The notes under the pieces were generated by a model. That model had not been told where the DNA came from. It saw nothing but the letters and a program-made list of their open reading frames with translations, and did not search any database. Shown here one piece after another: positions 1 to 12,941 of a stretch of 64,000 bases of DNA; positions within the stretch are counted from its first letter, which is position 1; every line of letters begins with the position of its first letter. The DNA lies in contig NC_084759.1 of the NCBI RefSeq assembly GCF_028858725.1, positions 91,260,889-91,324,888 of the forward strand, given 5' to 3'. The stretch comes from Colius striatus. Lineage: Eukaryota > Chordata > Aves > Coliiformes > Coliidae. Position numbers and translations under genes: made by a program.

Positions 1-505
1 GCCACAAATATCATCAGTCAGCTGGAAGAGTTGGGGTTGTTCAGTCTGGAGAAGAGAAGGCTCCAGTGACACCTTATTATAGCCTTTCAATATATAAAGA
101 GGGCTTAGAAGAACATATGGAGACCTTTTACCCATGCCTGTAGTGACAGGACGAGGCACAATGATTTCAAGCTGGAAGAGCATTGACTTAGGTTGACAAT
201 AAGGAAGAAATTTTTTATTATGTGAGTGGTGAAACACGGGAACAGGTTTCCTAGAGAAGCTGTAAACACTTGATCATTAGAAGTGTTTAAGGTCAGGTTG
301 AATGGGACTTCGAGCAACTTGAGGTAGTGAAAGATGTTCCTACTCCATGATGACACTCAATTAGATGTCAAGAAATTCCCATGGAACTACCCTTCCCATG
401 GAAGGGTATCATAGAATAATAGACACAATATTGATAGTTGGGTAGCTGGACTAAATAATCTTTAAAGATCCCTTCCAATCCAAACCATTCTGTACTTCTA
501 TGATA
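1..505 (+). mobile_element. CR1 LINE fragment, 3' end
   Basis: Typical avian CR1 3' text in degraded form: GGAAGAGTTGGGGTTGTTCAG, TGGAGAAGAGAAGGCTCCAG, AGTGACAGGACGAGGCACAATG, then GATCCCTTCCAATCC and an ATTCTGTACTTCTATGATA tail. It is diverged, with small indels. The window start cuts it. Confidence 0.85.
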
Positions 506-837
506 CCCCAATTAAACAATCTATTATGTGCCTTAGCATGAAAAGGACATGCAAAGGGACACAGTATTGAGAAAACAGTGACTGCTAGCAACTGAAACAT
601 AGCACAGAAAAAAAATTACAAAATGGATGTCAGCTGTGCAACACTTTTGCACAACAATGATAAAGGAAGGATTTGGAGCAAGTGCTCTTTACACTTGGGT
701 CCAGATAAGTCCACTAATGCCCTCAGTGTAAGCTTCATTGAGCTTTGAATATCCTTCTTTTAGAACTGTTAGAACTGTACAAATTAAATGCCCAGGGAGG
801 ATGGTGTGACACTAGTTTCAGATTGGATCACCACATT

Positions 838-1032
838 GCAGCAATACAATGAGAACACATCTAGAATATTGTGTTCAGTTCTGGGCCCCTCAGTTCAAGA
901 AGGACGGGGAGCTGCTGGAGAGAGTTCAGCGCAGGGCCATCAAGATGATGGAGTGGAGCATCTCCCTTACGATGAAAGGCTGAGGGAGCTGGGAGTCTTC
1001 ACCTTGGAGAAGAGGAGACTAAGATTTGTTGT
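838..1032 (+). mobile_element. CR1 LINE fragment
   Basis: Contains CACATCTAGAATATTGTGTTC, TTCTGGGCCCCTCAGTTCAAG, GAGAGAGTTCAGCGCAGGGCC and CTTGGAGAAGAGGAGACT, the CR1 segment just after the reverse transcriptase core. Both ends are truncated. Confidence 0.8.
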
Positions 1033-3871
1033 GAAGATTAATGTTCAGCTTTTGTAAATGGCATAGCTCCACCAAAATCAATAGGCAAACATCTAGTCCT
1101 GTCATTCAAGCAGTTGAAGATTGTGAGAACTAAAACCTAGATATTTATTTACAGTAAAATAGCTTATACTTTCACTCTATGCAGAAGGCAAACACATTAC
1201 GTAATTGCCAGCAAACTGAGCAAAAGGTAAGAGACTCCTATGTAATATAAAGGTAATGGCTATGTTAATCAGACTCTAAGTTTGCAAAGATAATTTACAA
1301 TTATACTAATGAATTGCTAGCAAATGGATTTTCTTTTTTACATCAGGATTTGGTAACTTGTATTTCATCAAGGAAAAGACAAAGGAAAGATTTTTACTCC
1401 TTATAGATTCACTTGAATTAAAAGCAGAATGCAAATAATTATTCTGAAACTTATTGCTGTATTTTAAAATATAACCTCCAAGTTAATCAGTATGACCTTT
1501 TGCAAAATATAAAAGTCCTTTACCCATTAATCTTATTACCTAACAGAAAATTGGACTGGAGGATAGGAAAGCAGCTTTCCAATGCTAGTCTGTACCAAAA
1601 AAAAAATCCCCAAAAAACCCCAACCAAGAGTATTTGTGAGTTCAAGTTAATGACAAACTTCCACCAAGTGTTATTTATAATAGTAACCATTAAGCTTAAA
1701 GAGGAATTAGCTTGCTCACTGTAAATCATTGAATTACATGTGACCCAGACACAGCAGGCTCTATCACTGCATAGGAGGAGTGCATGCAACAGAGTGATGG
1801 GAACAAGTTACCACACTGCTTTATTCTCTAACACCCTCACTGAAGTGGAGGTTTGGGGCAATAGAGTGCAGAAGAAGAATGCCTCAAGTCCTGCAGGAGA
1901 TGCTTGCTGTGTGGAAAGGATTTTTGTTCCAGTTTATCTAGTTGAACAGTCTGCTGTCACAGCCAATGGGGCGTGTAAACTAAAACTTTGCTGCTGCACT
2001 AATGCTAGACTTTCAGACAGGCAAAATTCAACTCAAATGTATAGCTATTCTGATGCAATTGGAGTGCTGTCACTTAGATGGGCAGCACACTCTCTGGCTT
2101 CACTGCATATTCATTGTGGTCTAATTAAACAGAGTACCTAAGTGCCAACTGAGCTATGTGGAAAAACACCAGGCTGCCAGTAACAAAAAGAGTTTCTTTT
2201 TTGTCTTTTTTTTTTCACTGAGTCCTTGTCAGCTAAAGAACTTATAATTAAATCTCAAAACTCATGCTGAAGAGCACTCTGAGTTAAGTCTCAGATTCAT
2301 GTTGCCTTTTCTTTATTTGGTGGCAAATCCAATACTTGTTCTCCAGCTTCTGTATATTTAAGGCCTAATTAGGCGTTAAAGGTGGCTGTAGCTCAAAGTT
2401 TCAACCTCACCTTAAGTAAATAGTGAATTACAAGCTGAAAAGGAGGCCTCTCTAAATGTTTGCTGATTTACTTCCTGGAATATTTATAGAAACATGCAGC
2501 TTGTCAATAGTAATTGCATGAGTGATGCTAAGATGGGCACATGCAACGTGGCACAGTGGGAGAGACAAATCTTGGAAAGGAGAACCCTGTAGTCTTAATT
2601 TTTTTCCCTTCTATTTTATCCATGGCAAAAGTAGCCAAAATTCTCTTCATCCTGGAGCTGCAGTCCCAAATAGCTCTTGGGACACCAGAGAGCCAGATTG
2701 CTAAAAGAAGAGGGAGGATAGAAGCCTATGTGACATCAATTTGGAAGAGTCAGAGTCGCAACTGGTCATGACCACCACTGTGAAGAGTAATGAAAACCAA
2801 ATGCTGAGTGAAGATGAGCTTCAGTCCTCCACGTGATGAGACAAGGTCCAACTAGAGAAAAAATAAAAATTAAACTAATCATGATTGAAAAATGTAATCA
2901 ACTAATCAACTACTTTCCAAAGAAAATAAACTCATGGGAAAGAAGTGCTGAGTAGTTCCAGCATCTAAAAGATGCTCTTAGCTGAGACTACAATGAGGTA
3001 GCTGGGCCTTTCCTGGCCTTTCTCTGTCATATATATTAAATGTTGTTGTCCTTAGTGAAGCAAACTGTGTTGTCTGCAAATGTCATCATGGTGAGTCTAG
3101 TCAACTCACTGGGGTCAGGGCAGCTGCATTGTCATGTATGACTTACTGACTAACTCTGGTAACAATGTCAAACAAGCCTGTTCCCAGGAACAGAGTTCCA
3201 TTGGAAGTAAACATTCTTGAGCTGTGAAGCAATGTTAGGTCTTCTTTTCCAGCAAGCCAGCTTTCTCGTATATCTCTCCTCCTCTTAAAGGGACAAACAC
3301 ACAAATGGAGGTGATCGGCTAGAACACACTCATTTTACAGAATGCAGGTTGCATTTTACAGAAAACTCTTTATGTCAAAAATCCCACAGGTTTTTTGGGG
3401 TTTTTTTTAATACACAAGCTTTTGCAGAAAGGGATGACTTCTGAAACAAATTATCTTCTGGAGCAGATTTATAGAGTAGTAGTTTCTCACTTTTACTATA
3501 CTAATCCATGATCCAAAACCAAAAGGACAAGTTTTTTGTGAAAATGGTTATTGGTATTCTTCTGAAGTGGTGTGTCATTTACCCTGCCTGAGACCAAAGC
3601 TATAAAGGAATATGAAGAAGGCTTTCTTCTTCCTCTGTAGTCTGCAGCATTCAAAAGCAGGCAAGAATAGTGTGTGCTTCATTCTTACTTCTACGACCTG
3701 CACCCACAGCAAACAGGGCAAGAGGTTCAAATACCCTTAAACAGAGGATATTCATTTGCAAGTATTTAACCATTTCATGAAGGAAAAAACAGCTAAAAAA
3801 AGGTATCTGATCATAATTCAGTACTTATATCTAGAAATCTCTAATCATAGAATACTTGATAGCTGAAGTTA

Positions 3872-4029
3872 TCAGACTTGATTCTTCCAATTGTATCTTC
3901 CCATCTTTCGCTGGTACTGGAAAATGAGAAGGCTTACAACTGCTGGCACAAAAACACACACAGCAAAGGCAGTGAGGATGATGTATCCAACTCCCATTCC
4001 AGCCTCTTTATCTCTCTTCAATTCAGGTG
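3872..4029 (-). pseudogene. UMODL1: UMODL1 last exon (21): transmembrane helix and cytoplasmic tail
   Basis: Open frame ending in TGA at 3872-3874. It reads PELKRDKEAG, then a hydrophobic helix (GYIILTAFAVCVFVPAVV, SLLIF), then YQRKMGRYNWKNQV. Mammalian UMODL1 has the same layout (GLGAGY, helix, RYQRMNGRYNFK), but its tail runs about a dozen residues further. The acceptor is strong: a T-rich tract followed by TTTAG, with AG at 4030-4031. The exon starts with two bases of a split codon. No lesion is seen here. A possible variant poly(A) signal (ATTAAA on the minus strand) lies at 3406-3411, but it is weak evidence and the 3' end of the transcript is not defined. Confidence 0.85.
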
Positions 4030-4245
4030 CTAAAAAAACCACAAGAGGTGAAAGAAAAATAATTTTCTACATCTTTTCCTGGAGTAAGAAACAAACCAAA
4101 CAAACCTTGCCTACAAGTTAGCCATATTGAAGCCGAGAGCTGTGGTACAGAAGCAAATCAGTCTTTTGGGGAGAATGATTCTCATGGAAAGGTCTGAGCC
4201 ACAGTCCAAGTTCTCTTTTTAGAGAAGTGTAGAATCCCTGCAGAC

Positions 4246-4390
4246 ATGAGTTTGATGTATCTTTAGAATCTGAGTCTATAATTTTCTGTTTAACAAATAA
4301 AGGACCAGGACTAACGGCTTTCTGAAATGCTGCCTTGCTTTCAGAATGACCCTCATGGTGAAGCATTCTCCCATCTTCATCCTGCCTCCA
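4246..4390 (-). pseudogene. UMODL1: UMODL1 exon 20: juxtamembrane segment after the ZP domain
   Basis: Frame contains GRMLHHEGHSESKAAFQKAV and SPGPL, which aligns with the mammalian segment RLLQNSETSA...WGPL just before the transmembrane exon. Two acceptor AGs are close together: AG at 4396-4397 gives the wrong phase after exon 19, while AG at 4391-4392 (exon start TGG AGG CAG) gives phase 0, which fits. The donor is uncertain. The only GT in the phase needed by exon 21 is TCAT|GTCTGC, a poor match to consensus, giving an exon of 145 nt. The cysteine found just upstream in the mammalian segment (NCNNF) is not seen. Exon identity is likely, the ends are not firm. Confidence 0.65.
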
Positions 4391-5663
4391 CTCATCTACA
4401 ATGATTAAAAACACTTGATTTGCATTTATCTCATATGTAACCCTTCTTTAAACACACAGCATTTAGGGAAGTATTTTCCATATGTGCTGGCTCTCTAAGC
4501 TTCCCTTCTAGTCAGAAGAGACCTGTCGGGGGCAGCCAGTGGAGGCAGGTGAGTCACACTGAAGTTGGCACAGTGGGCTTGACTCTGTAGCCGAAGCACA
4601 GGCATCTAGTGCCAACTGAGAAGCCCAAGGACATCTACAATGCCTGCATAGGTCTGGTAGACATGGCATGGGACCTGCAGGAGAGCTATAGTCTTTCAGA
4701 ATAGCACCCAGAGAGTAAAGGGGAGGGAAATAATGAGTCACCATAGATCATGAGCAGTAAATGCCTATTTGTGGGCAGGAGACAAGTTCCTTGTTGCCAG
4801 CTGCCTCCTAAGGCTCCACTGGCCATCGACAGAACTTCTTCGCCTGGTTCACATATTGACACTTCCATGTATTTGTCCAAATCTGCAAGCAGAATGCCCT
4901 CTCCCTTTGACACTATGCCTCTATTGATGTTTGTATATGTATGCTTGCAAACTTCTAATTTATTCTTTTAAATGCTTGATGCACTTATGAAAACATTTAT
5001 TTGTTTGGCAACATTTTCAGGACAGGACTTATTTAGCCAAGCACTTGTGTAGCACCTGAGGTGAACAGAAGACAAATACTAATGCATACATGTCTGTAAT
5101 TAGTAACACAATCTTTAGCCAAAGGGCACTATTGGCAGCCACAAAGGTATGCAGTAGTAGTGTCCAAGCTACATAACATCCAGGGCATCATTCCAAGACA
5201 AGCCAAAGCAGTGTTGCATAATATATTTAGGCTTATTTCTGAATTTCAGTATGAAACAAAGGAAGAAAAAAGAAAATATACAGTAGAAATGGCAGCTTGT
5301 AGCCAGACATAGACAGAACGGGTCTTCCTGAGGACACTATCAGCATTCTTTGCTATAGCCTGTGGCCAAGCACTATAGGCAGAGCAGTTAAAGCTTTTTT
5401 CATATTTCACTGCAGAATCTTACCTGACATCATAATTCATGTTGCCTCCTTCAACACAGAGATGCATATCACTGTCTAGGCCTAGCCTCACACTTAAAAT
5501 GCAATGTGCTTATCCATCGCATTTTAGGTGTGAGGAAAGAGGTGGAAAGAGGTGACAACATCTAGTAGTGCCACCCTTGCCTAGGAATCCATTAGTACAA
5601 CTGAAATAACACTTCCATCACCAGCGTTCCTTTTGTGCAATGTTCATTTTTCAATATCAGAAA

Positions 5664-6046
5664 TCATAGAATTATAGGCTGGAAAAGATCTTTAAGATCA
5701 AGTCCAACCAGTAACCTAACACTGGCAAGCCCACCACTAAACCATGTCTCTCAGCACCCCATCTATATATCTTTTAAATATCTCCAGGGATGGTGACTCC
5801 ACGACCTCCCTGGGTAGCCCATTCCAATGTTTAACAACGTTCTTGGTGAAAAAGCTCTTCCTAATCTCCAATTTAAACCTCCTCTGGCACAACTTGAACT
5901 CATTTCCTTGTGTCCTATCATTCATTACTGAAGAGAAGAAATCAATCTCCGTCCCACTTTAAGGTAGTTATAGCGTGATAATGTCTCCCCTCAGCCTCCT
6001 CTTCTCCGGGCTAAATAACCCCAGCTCCCTCAGCTGCTAAATGTAT
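5664..6046 (-). mobile_element. CR1 LINE fragment, 3' end, reverse orientation
   Basis: Reads in reverse as a CR1 3' end: ATCATAGAATTATAGGCTGG, AGATCAAGTCCAACCAGTAAC, GACTCCACGACCTCCCTGGG, CTCAGCCTCCTCTTCTCCGG. The variant with CACTAAACCATGTCTCTCAGC suggests a different CR1 subfamily from most other copies in the window. Confidence 0.85.
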
Positions 6047-8022
6047 TGCAGTCTCCAATGAAAATGGGAGTGAGATCTGATGTAAGAGCTATACAAAGAA
6101 AGCTGTACCAATTGCCAAGTTTTGTAAAAGGATTCATTCAAAAATTAACACTGAAGGTCTACTCTAATAGGCTAATAGTCACATATAATGGAAGAAAAAT
6201 AGAATATGCTAAGTCAGAGATAGTTTCTAGATCCAAAGGGACATTGTGACCATCATAACAGAGGAGAAAAGAAAATCCTGAACCCACTAGCAGTCCAGCA
6301 TTAACTTATCTCCACACTTAAAAGAGCATTAAATGACTGGCAAAATAGAAAACCAGTAGGAGAAAAGAAGGTGACTTTGGTCTATTCCAGGTAGCTGTGT
6401 ATTAAAACTCTAACATTAGTGTGTACAAATATTCTCAATGAGTGTTTTATGCTAACAAGATATGAATGGAACTGGCTGGAGGAAGCCAAATGATTGAAAA
6501 AGTTAGAGACCAGAGGTACTCTTAAAACCATAATTGAAGTAAATGCAGAAGAGGCAGATGCAGAACAAATTGGACCCTGCTTGTACACAGTGCTGGTGTT
6601 CACCCTCAATTAACCTGTACTGTACCACCAGATTAATGAAGGTGCTGTGCATCAGCCATGTTCTGACACTTTCCTTCAGGGTGGTAATAAAGTCAATAAC
6701 AGGAAGTCTAAGGAAACAAAACAATACAATCTCTGATCTGCTCTGATGTTGGCCTTCAGAGCTCAATATAATTGCAGTCTAACTAAACAGTGCAGAGTAA
6801 ACACTTGAAAAACTTATTGGTAATAAACAATTTTGTGGCTGTTGCAGCTACCCTGTGCACAAACTGCTACATTATGCACTTTATCCTCTTCTTTTCTATT
6901 TCCCTTGACAATCTGTCAGTCACGTCAGTCACATCACTAAAGACGGCGCATGTTTTTCCACACTGCCACATGGCTTCAGTAAGGATGCCTGCTCCTCAGA
7001 AAAACATGCAGAGTGGCATGAAAACCTTGTATCGCATGGCTTCACGTTCCTTTGACAGTACAAAAGAATCTTGAAATGATAGTTACTCTGCATCCCCTTT
7101 TTGTCAGCATCCATTCATAACTCACCATCTGCTTTACATAGGGGTCCCCAAGATGTTCTGTGCCTAGTGAGGGTCTCACCAGTCTTCAGGGATTGAATCG
7201 TATAGCATCTCTGCAACAATCAATCAGTTCAAACTCCAACAAGTAATAAGGCTTACTAATTAAAAATACAAAGCCTTCTGTATGTGAAAGCCTGGCGCTG
7301 TTCTCACTCATTGGGGTTTTTGTTTCTTAATGTTACGCTTTGTTAAACTGAAATGAGCACCAAATGGAAGTTCAAAGGAAATGGCATTAGGGAAACATCA
7401 GCATAAAATGTGTAATTAGTCACACTGGAAAACACTGCTGTGAGCAGACGTTTCACACACAGTCTCTTTCTTTTCATTAATTTTCTGTTTATTTTAGAGA
7501 AATCTTGTGAGAGAATGAACTTCTCACTATTTCTATGTGCTGGGGTTCTGCAAACATTTTTGTTTGGATGTTTCTACTGCCCATGGCAGGCATAACAGAT
7601 ACTACAACCAACCCCAGCAACAAGCAACAGCAGCTTTCAGTCCCTGCCAAACTGTGTGTCAATTTGAAGCAACACACAACTCTTGAGTGACAATGTGAAC
7701 AACATATCTAGGAACCACTAGTCTGAAATTGCTACCCTGTGAAATGTTGGGGATTAGCTTTGTGTGAGCAGCACTGGCAGAACACACAGCACACTCATCT
7801 TCCGCACACTTCCTCGGTAGCACTGTTCGGTTTGCTTGCTAACTTTTTAAGTTGCATCCTAAAGGTATCTTCTGGGAACCATAGCTTGTTGAGGTTATTC
7901 CAAAGATACTGCGGCTTTCCTGGAAGTGCACATAAAAAGAGAAACTGCAGCATCATGCTACACTCAGCAAAAGAAACAGGGAAGTGCAAGGGTGCTTTAC
8001 CCTTGTCTACATGAGAATACCT

Positions 8023-8557
8023 CACCAGTACCCTTATGGGACCACATCTAGAATATTGTGTCTAGTTCTGCTCCCCTCAGTTCAAGAAATACAGAGAGCT
8101 GCTGGAGAGAGTTCAGCACAGGGCCACCAAGATGATGAAGGGAGTAGAGCATCTCTCTTATGACGAAAGGCTGAGAGAGCTGGGGCTCTTTAGCTTGGAG
8201 AAGAGGAGTTGAGGGGTGACCTCATTAATGTTTACAAACATGTAAAGGGTGGGTGTCAGGAGCATGGAGTCAGGCTCTTCTCAATGATGTCCAATGATAG
8301 GACAAAAGGCAATGACTATAAACTGGAACACAAGAGGATCCAAAGAAACACAAGGAAGATTTTTTTTCACTATGAGGGTGAGGGAGCACTGGAATGGGCT
8401 GCCCAGATGGGTTGTTGAGTCTCCTTCTCTGGGGACATTTAAAACCTACCTGGATGAGTTCCTGTGTGACCTGCTCTAGCTGATCCTCCTCTGGTAGGGG
8501 TTGGACTAGATGATCTTTCAAGGTCCCTGCCAATCCTTAAGATTTTCTGATTCTGTG
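8023..8557 (+). mobile_element. CR1 LINE fragment, 3' end
   Basis: Runs from CCACATCTAGAATATTGTG through GTTCAGCACAGGGCCACCAAG and GGAATGGGCTGCCCAGATGG to a tail with GATGATCTTTCAAGGTCCCTG and ATTTTCTGATTCTG. It inserts in intron 20 of the UMODL1 locus, antisense to the gene. Confidence 0.88.
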
Positions 8558-10621
8558 TTACCAGCCTGCTTACACTGAAAAACCTCAGCAATCCACTGCC
8601 AGCAACAGTGTCAGCTGGGTCAGCTCCCAGAAAAATACCTATGTAGCTGTGATTTTGGCCTACCCTTGAATAGCTTTCCCAGCTAGATGGATCCATTATA
8701 GAATATGGTTACATAGCTGCTCCCTGACGCCAAAAATTATTTTGTTCCACATGGCCATGGAGCAGCCACATTCCACCAAACATGTGCATGGTAGTGGCAC
8801 ATCACTCCTTCCCATTCAAACCCAGGCCTCTTACTTGTTTCTTCCTATATTTACTCTCCATCCTGTCTATACTTTTCTACTCTAAACTTTGGAACACCAT
8901 ATTCTCTTCTGGTGAGAAAACAAGGAATACAAGCACTGAATAAGAAGAAATAATGCAAGATGTGAGTCCCAATTTTGTAGGCAAAGACCTCAAACAAATC
9001 TGCCCTGAAGCACGCCAGGATTTTCCAGAGTAGCAGTCATATCAGAGGATGAGATCCTAGACCCTGGGCACTTTCCTAGCCATTTGATGTTACTTCCGAA
9101 TACAATCTGTTCTTGCTCCGATTTTCCTTGATCTTTGCACATCCTGCAGCTCCCTCTTCCTCCTTTGTAAAAGCCATTGCCATCCTGAGTAGAATTGCCT
9201 AGCACTTATCTTCTCTGTATAACATTTTAATTTTAATCTACTTAATTCTCTAACTGTTCACAGTGGGTAAATTCTGCATAGGAGAAAGAACAATATATCT
9301 CATATGTATGTATGAATAATTTGGAATATATGACAGGAGAGGCCTTTACTGATTAACTCTGCTGTGCCTTGTTTATTGCACCATCAGTCTCAATCAAACT
9401 TTATCTTAGGCTAGCAGAATTATCCCATCACAGACTCCTTTAACTCAGATCAAAGCCAGTCCTTTAATTAACCATATACCCAAACTCTAGTGCATACAGC
9501 TAAAGCCTGCTCTAACAGCAAAACCATCAGCTTCCAGCAAAACAACTATTTGATTCCATACAGCAGCCATACTGGCCCACACAGTCCCTCTCCTGCCCGT
9601 TCCTCTCATTCCCCAGTCTTGCACCCAACTCCACTTCACAGCCAACTCCAAATTCAGATGTGTACATTGCAGCCATCTTTCCATCTGTTAGTCATGTTTC
9701 CTGTCCCTGTTGTTTTGAGGGTTTTTTTACTGTGATGGAAACTTTATACTTTGAGAAAGGGAACAAGTATCATCTGCTAGCCATCTTTCATCTTTTAGGA
9801 AGAGATTGTTTCCTTTATAATGGGCTTAAATGGAGTTATTTAGAGCTAGAGGAAAGAGTTAAACAATGGAGGAACACCAAACAGCTAATGAAAACATCCT
9901 TGATTGAAAAAGAGCCAGGAAGGCTGGCAGAGGGAAAGGACAATTCCCTGTGTGTCTGTTATAAAGAAAAAGAAAAGCCATCATCAAAACTCTTCTCATT
10001 TTTAGATGAAGCAGTGTGTATTACTCACTCAGAAGTAAAAAGAAACAAAACAATGCTTTGGAACACAATTAGAAACTGAAGTTGTTAAGAGAACATTGCT
10101 TGGTTTATTGTTTTAAAATAGTCACAGCCCTAGAAATTTACTGCCACCAAACTTCCTTTCCCAGTACCTTAACTCTCACTTGGAGAAGCAAAGGGGAAAA
10201 AAAAGACAGGAGAACATCTCAAACCAATTTACTCAGACTTTCCTGCTGATGCTGCAAATACAAGTGCTTGCTTCTTTTGTGACATGTCCATCTGTGCTGA
10301 CATATTTCTGAACAGCCTATCTCATTGTGACTTCTATTTATTGCCTTATAGCCACCCTTATGCAGAACCGAAAGGTTCAGTTCTCAGGTTCCCCGGATTT
10401 GATTTCCCCATTTCCATGCAAGCACTATGCCTTTAACAGGAAGAAAGGCAGACACTTTCATATGGTTATAGGTCTTCTCCACTCTGCTTTCCACAGAGAA
10501 TAACAAAAAAACTTCAAGAGCTATTTTAAACTTTGTTTGGAAACATTATTTCTTCAATCCCAGAGCAGGACTGAATATGTCACGCCAGAGGAAAAAAAGC
10601 ATATTGGAACAAAACCCTTAC

Positions 10622-10781
10622 CATCCTGCAGGTGCTTCCTGGTGTTTCCATACATATACCAATTTTACAGTGTAAGTAAACCACAGAATTGTTGACAAAG
10701 GAAAAGATTTTCATCTTAAACCATGCTTTGCTTGAATTCCCATTCTGTATCAGCGTGGTATATGTGTTTGGGATGGGGCAG
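10622..10781 (-). pseudogene. UMODL1: UMODL1 exon 19: ZP-C domain, final part
   Basis: Open frame reading CPIPNTYTTLIQNGNSS, then KIFSFVNNSVVYLHCKIGIC and METPGSTCRM. It matches mammalian UMODL1 closely (SCPVPNTYTNVIENGNS, SIVYLHCKLRVC). All ZP-C cysteines of this segment are kept. Acceptor CCTTTTCAG and donor ATG|GTAAGG are both good. The length of 160 nt (1 + 53 codons) joins exon 18 exactly, with the split Ser codon AG|C, and ends in phase 0. No lesion. Confidence 0.9.
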
Positions 10782-11521
10782 CTGAAAAGGAAGAGCAGCA
10801 TACATAGAAGGCATGTTGTGGTTATAGCATGTAACTCAGGTTGTAAAGCTGCAGACAGACCCATCATGGAGCCATTCTCTAGCAGTGCAGGAGTGATAAG
10901 GGGATATTTGCTGTTTTTGAGAAGTAGTTTGAGAGTTGGAAAAGAAGGGAAAGAGTGACAGCAAGATGGATTTAAATATGGCTTCACCAAACACAAAGTA
11001 AAAGAACACCATATTAAAAAGAATCACTTTTGTTACTGAGCAAAAGGACTATCTTGTATTTTGTGGTAGGGGGTAAATTCAGGAAATACAACACTGGGGT
11101 AAGATCAGGAATCCAGGCAGGAACAAACCTCCTCTTTTAACCATAAGCTGCATTAATATTGCCTGAGAGTCACGGAACACAGGAATTATCTAACCTTTCA
11201 CCTTCATTGGTGAGAGTCGCATAAGCTCTTAGTAATACCTGAACCACAGAGAAATAGATTAAGCACAGACTTTTCAATGTTCTTTCACTACTGACTGCTA
11301 AAATGATCTATTTCTTCAGGTCAGAAGTACAATTCCTTTACAAAACTATGGGGAAGATAACCAAACTCAAACAACTATCATATTACCCTTCGAAAACATT
11401 TTCTTTTCATACATACTTTCCTTGTTCAAAGACAGTGTGACCAGTCAGAGTGATAAGGGATAGCATATATGAATGATGAAACACATGTAAAAGGCATTTA
11501 CAGGACAACACATGAAGTCAT

Positions 11522-11562
11522 CACCACTGAAGTTTATGGCACCACTGAAGTTTATGGCACCA
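11522..11562. repeat. 18-bp tandem duplication
   Basis: CACCACTGAAGTTTATGG occurs twice in tandem (11522-11539 and 11540-11557), followed by a partial third copy. It lies within intron 18, less than 70 bases past the exon 18 donor. The identity of the copies points to a recent replication slippage. Confidence 0.92.
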
Positions 11563-11589
11563 TGCTATTTGCAAGTGGCACTGCTGTAC

Positions 11590-11826
11590 CTGTTGCTGAT
11601 AAAAGCAAATGAGAAGGGATCCACTGAATTATTAGTTGGAGTTGCCCAGCAGTCAGTGAGGACGACCTTGACCTTGCTATCTGCTCTCTGGATGTCCACT
11701 TCGATTAGTACCTCATTACTGGCAGAGACACTGAAACTTTTTGGTATTGGAGAATTTCCAATAAACAACTGCATTTCAGTTCTGAAGTGTCCAGATCCAT
11801 GCAAATCCTCAAAGATAGTGTAAAGT
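11590..11826 (-). pseudogene. UMODL1: UMODL1 exon 18: ZP-C domain, first part
   Basis: Open frame: LYTIFEDLHGSGHFRTEMQL, FIGNSPIPKSFSVSAS, LTDCWATPTNN, DPFSFAFISN. It is strongly similar to the mammalian segment (YTIIEDLHGAGNF, EMQLFIGDSPIP, ECWATPSSN). The CWATP motif cysteine of ZP domains is present. Acceptor TTATTTCAG and donor AACAG|GTACAG are usable. The 237 nt (1 + 78 codons + 2) keep phase with exons 17 and 19. ZP-C normally helps ZP proteins polymerise into filaments. No lesion in this exon. An 18-bp tandem duplication (11522-11557) lies just beyond the donor, inside the intron. Confidence 0.9.
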
Positions 11827-12941
11827 CTGAAATAACAATTAACCTTATTTTAAAGACCACAAATTTGATTGTGCATTTCTATAAATCGACTCTTGTGCAT
11901 TTAAGTAGTGAAGAGTCCAGGATGTTAGGACATTGTTGAAGAGGAATGGGTGAAAAACAAATCAAGTTTTGAAATGAGAAGGTAGGGAGCATGGAAATGC
12001 AAGAGGAAAAAATCTAAAGAGCTGAATGTCTTGGCAACATGAATAGAACAGAGAGATTTGAGTGGAGCTGAAATGAAACAAGACTATGAGCTGCCTTAAA
12101 GTTCAAAATAAAGTGAGAAAAAGCTTAGTGAAGAAGAGCCAAGAAAATTAAGGAAAGGGGGATAAAGCTGAACAGGAAGTGAGGGACACGAGAAGAGCAC
12201 AAAGAGAAGGAGCATGACAAAGACTTTTTAAGGAGATAGAAAGAAAAATACAATGTCTGAAGGGTTAGGAAACAAAGTGGATTTGGTGATGATATCTTAA
12301 ACATGGTGCTGGGCAAGAGAGAGCGAGTATGAAGGGAGAATATTTACTATCAAAGTAAAGCTTGTGCTGTCACCTTTCTGTGAGTGTGGGTCTGATTCTC
12401 TGTGAACAGCAGATTTGATTCCATCTTACTTGAAAATGTGGCCTTCCACAAAAAAAGTATTTGCATTACATATCTTCTCTTTTTTTCAGAGTTAAACAAA
12501 AAAGGATTTGTGGGGGTTAAAAATTGCCATCCTCAGTACCCACATAGCAGTCTGCATGCCTCCACCATGTTGAAAACGTACATCATTGTCCCAAAAGCAG
12601 GAAAATACTGTCATTGCTACATGCAAGGCAAGGGCAGGAATGCAAAGACAAGTCAGAAATTCTGGCTCTTGAACTTGCACCTCTCAAAGGTGCCTTTTCA
12701 TCTATGGTTTAGACAGGCCATGGCCAAGCTTGTTTAACTGTTGGATGTATTGACACATTAGATGGATAGGAGAGAAGGCCATAGCAGAGATCACCTGAGC
12801 ACAGGGCTCATAGGATGGCAGACTACTTTGCATAGCAAGGAGCACTGTCTCTGGATACAGCTAAGGTCCCTGGGAATTTTTCCAACACAGCAGCACTCAG
12901 CCACAGAGCGGCATTTCAAAGCAGAAAGAGTTCTTACTTAC

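Larger units (their letters stand above)
1..3871. other. 3' flank of the UMODL1 locus
   Basis: Apart from the two CR1 fragments at the left end, no exon, RNA gene or repeat with recognisable identity is seen. Short open frames in this stretch show no domain or splice support. Confidence 0.6.
4391..10621 (-). other. UMODL1 intron 20
   Basis: 6.2 kb between the last ZP exon and the juxtamembrane exon. It holds two CR1 fragments on opposite strands (5664-6046 and 8023-8557). No further coding exon with ZP or transmembrane similarity was found. Confidence 0.65.

Noticed and set aside
5737..5925. Minus-strand open frame of 62 codons ([11 protein letters not shown]...)
   Set aside because: This is translated CR1 3' sequence; the same peptide pattern recurs at other CR1 copies (8294, 17789, 33203).
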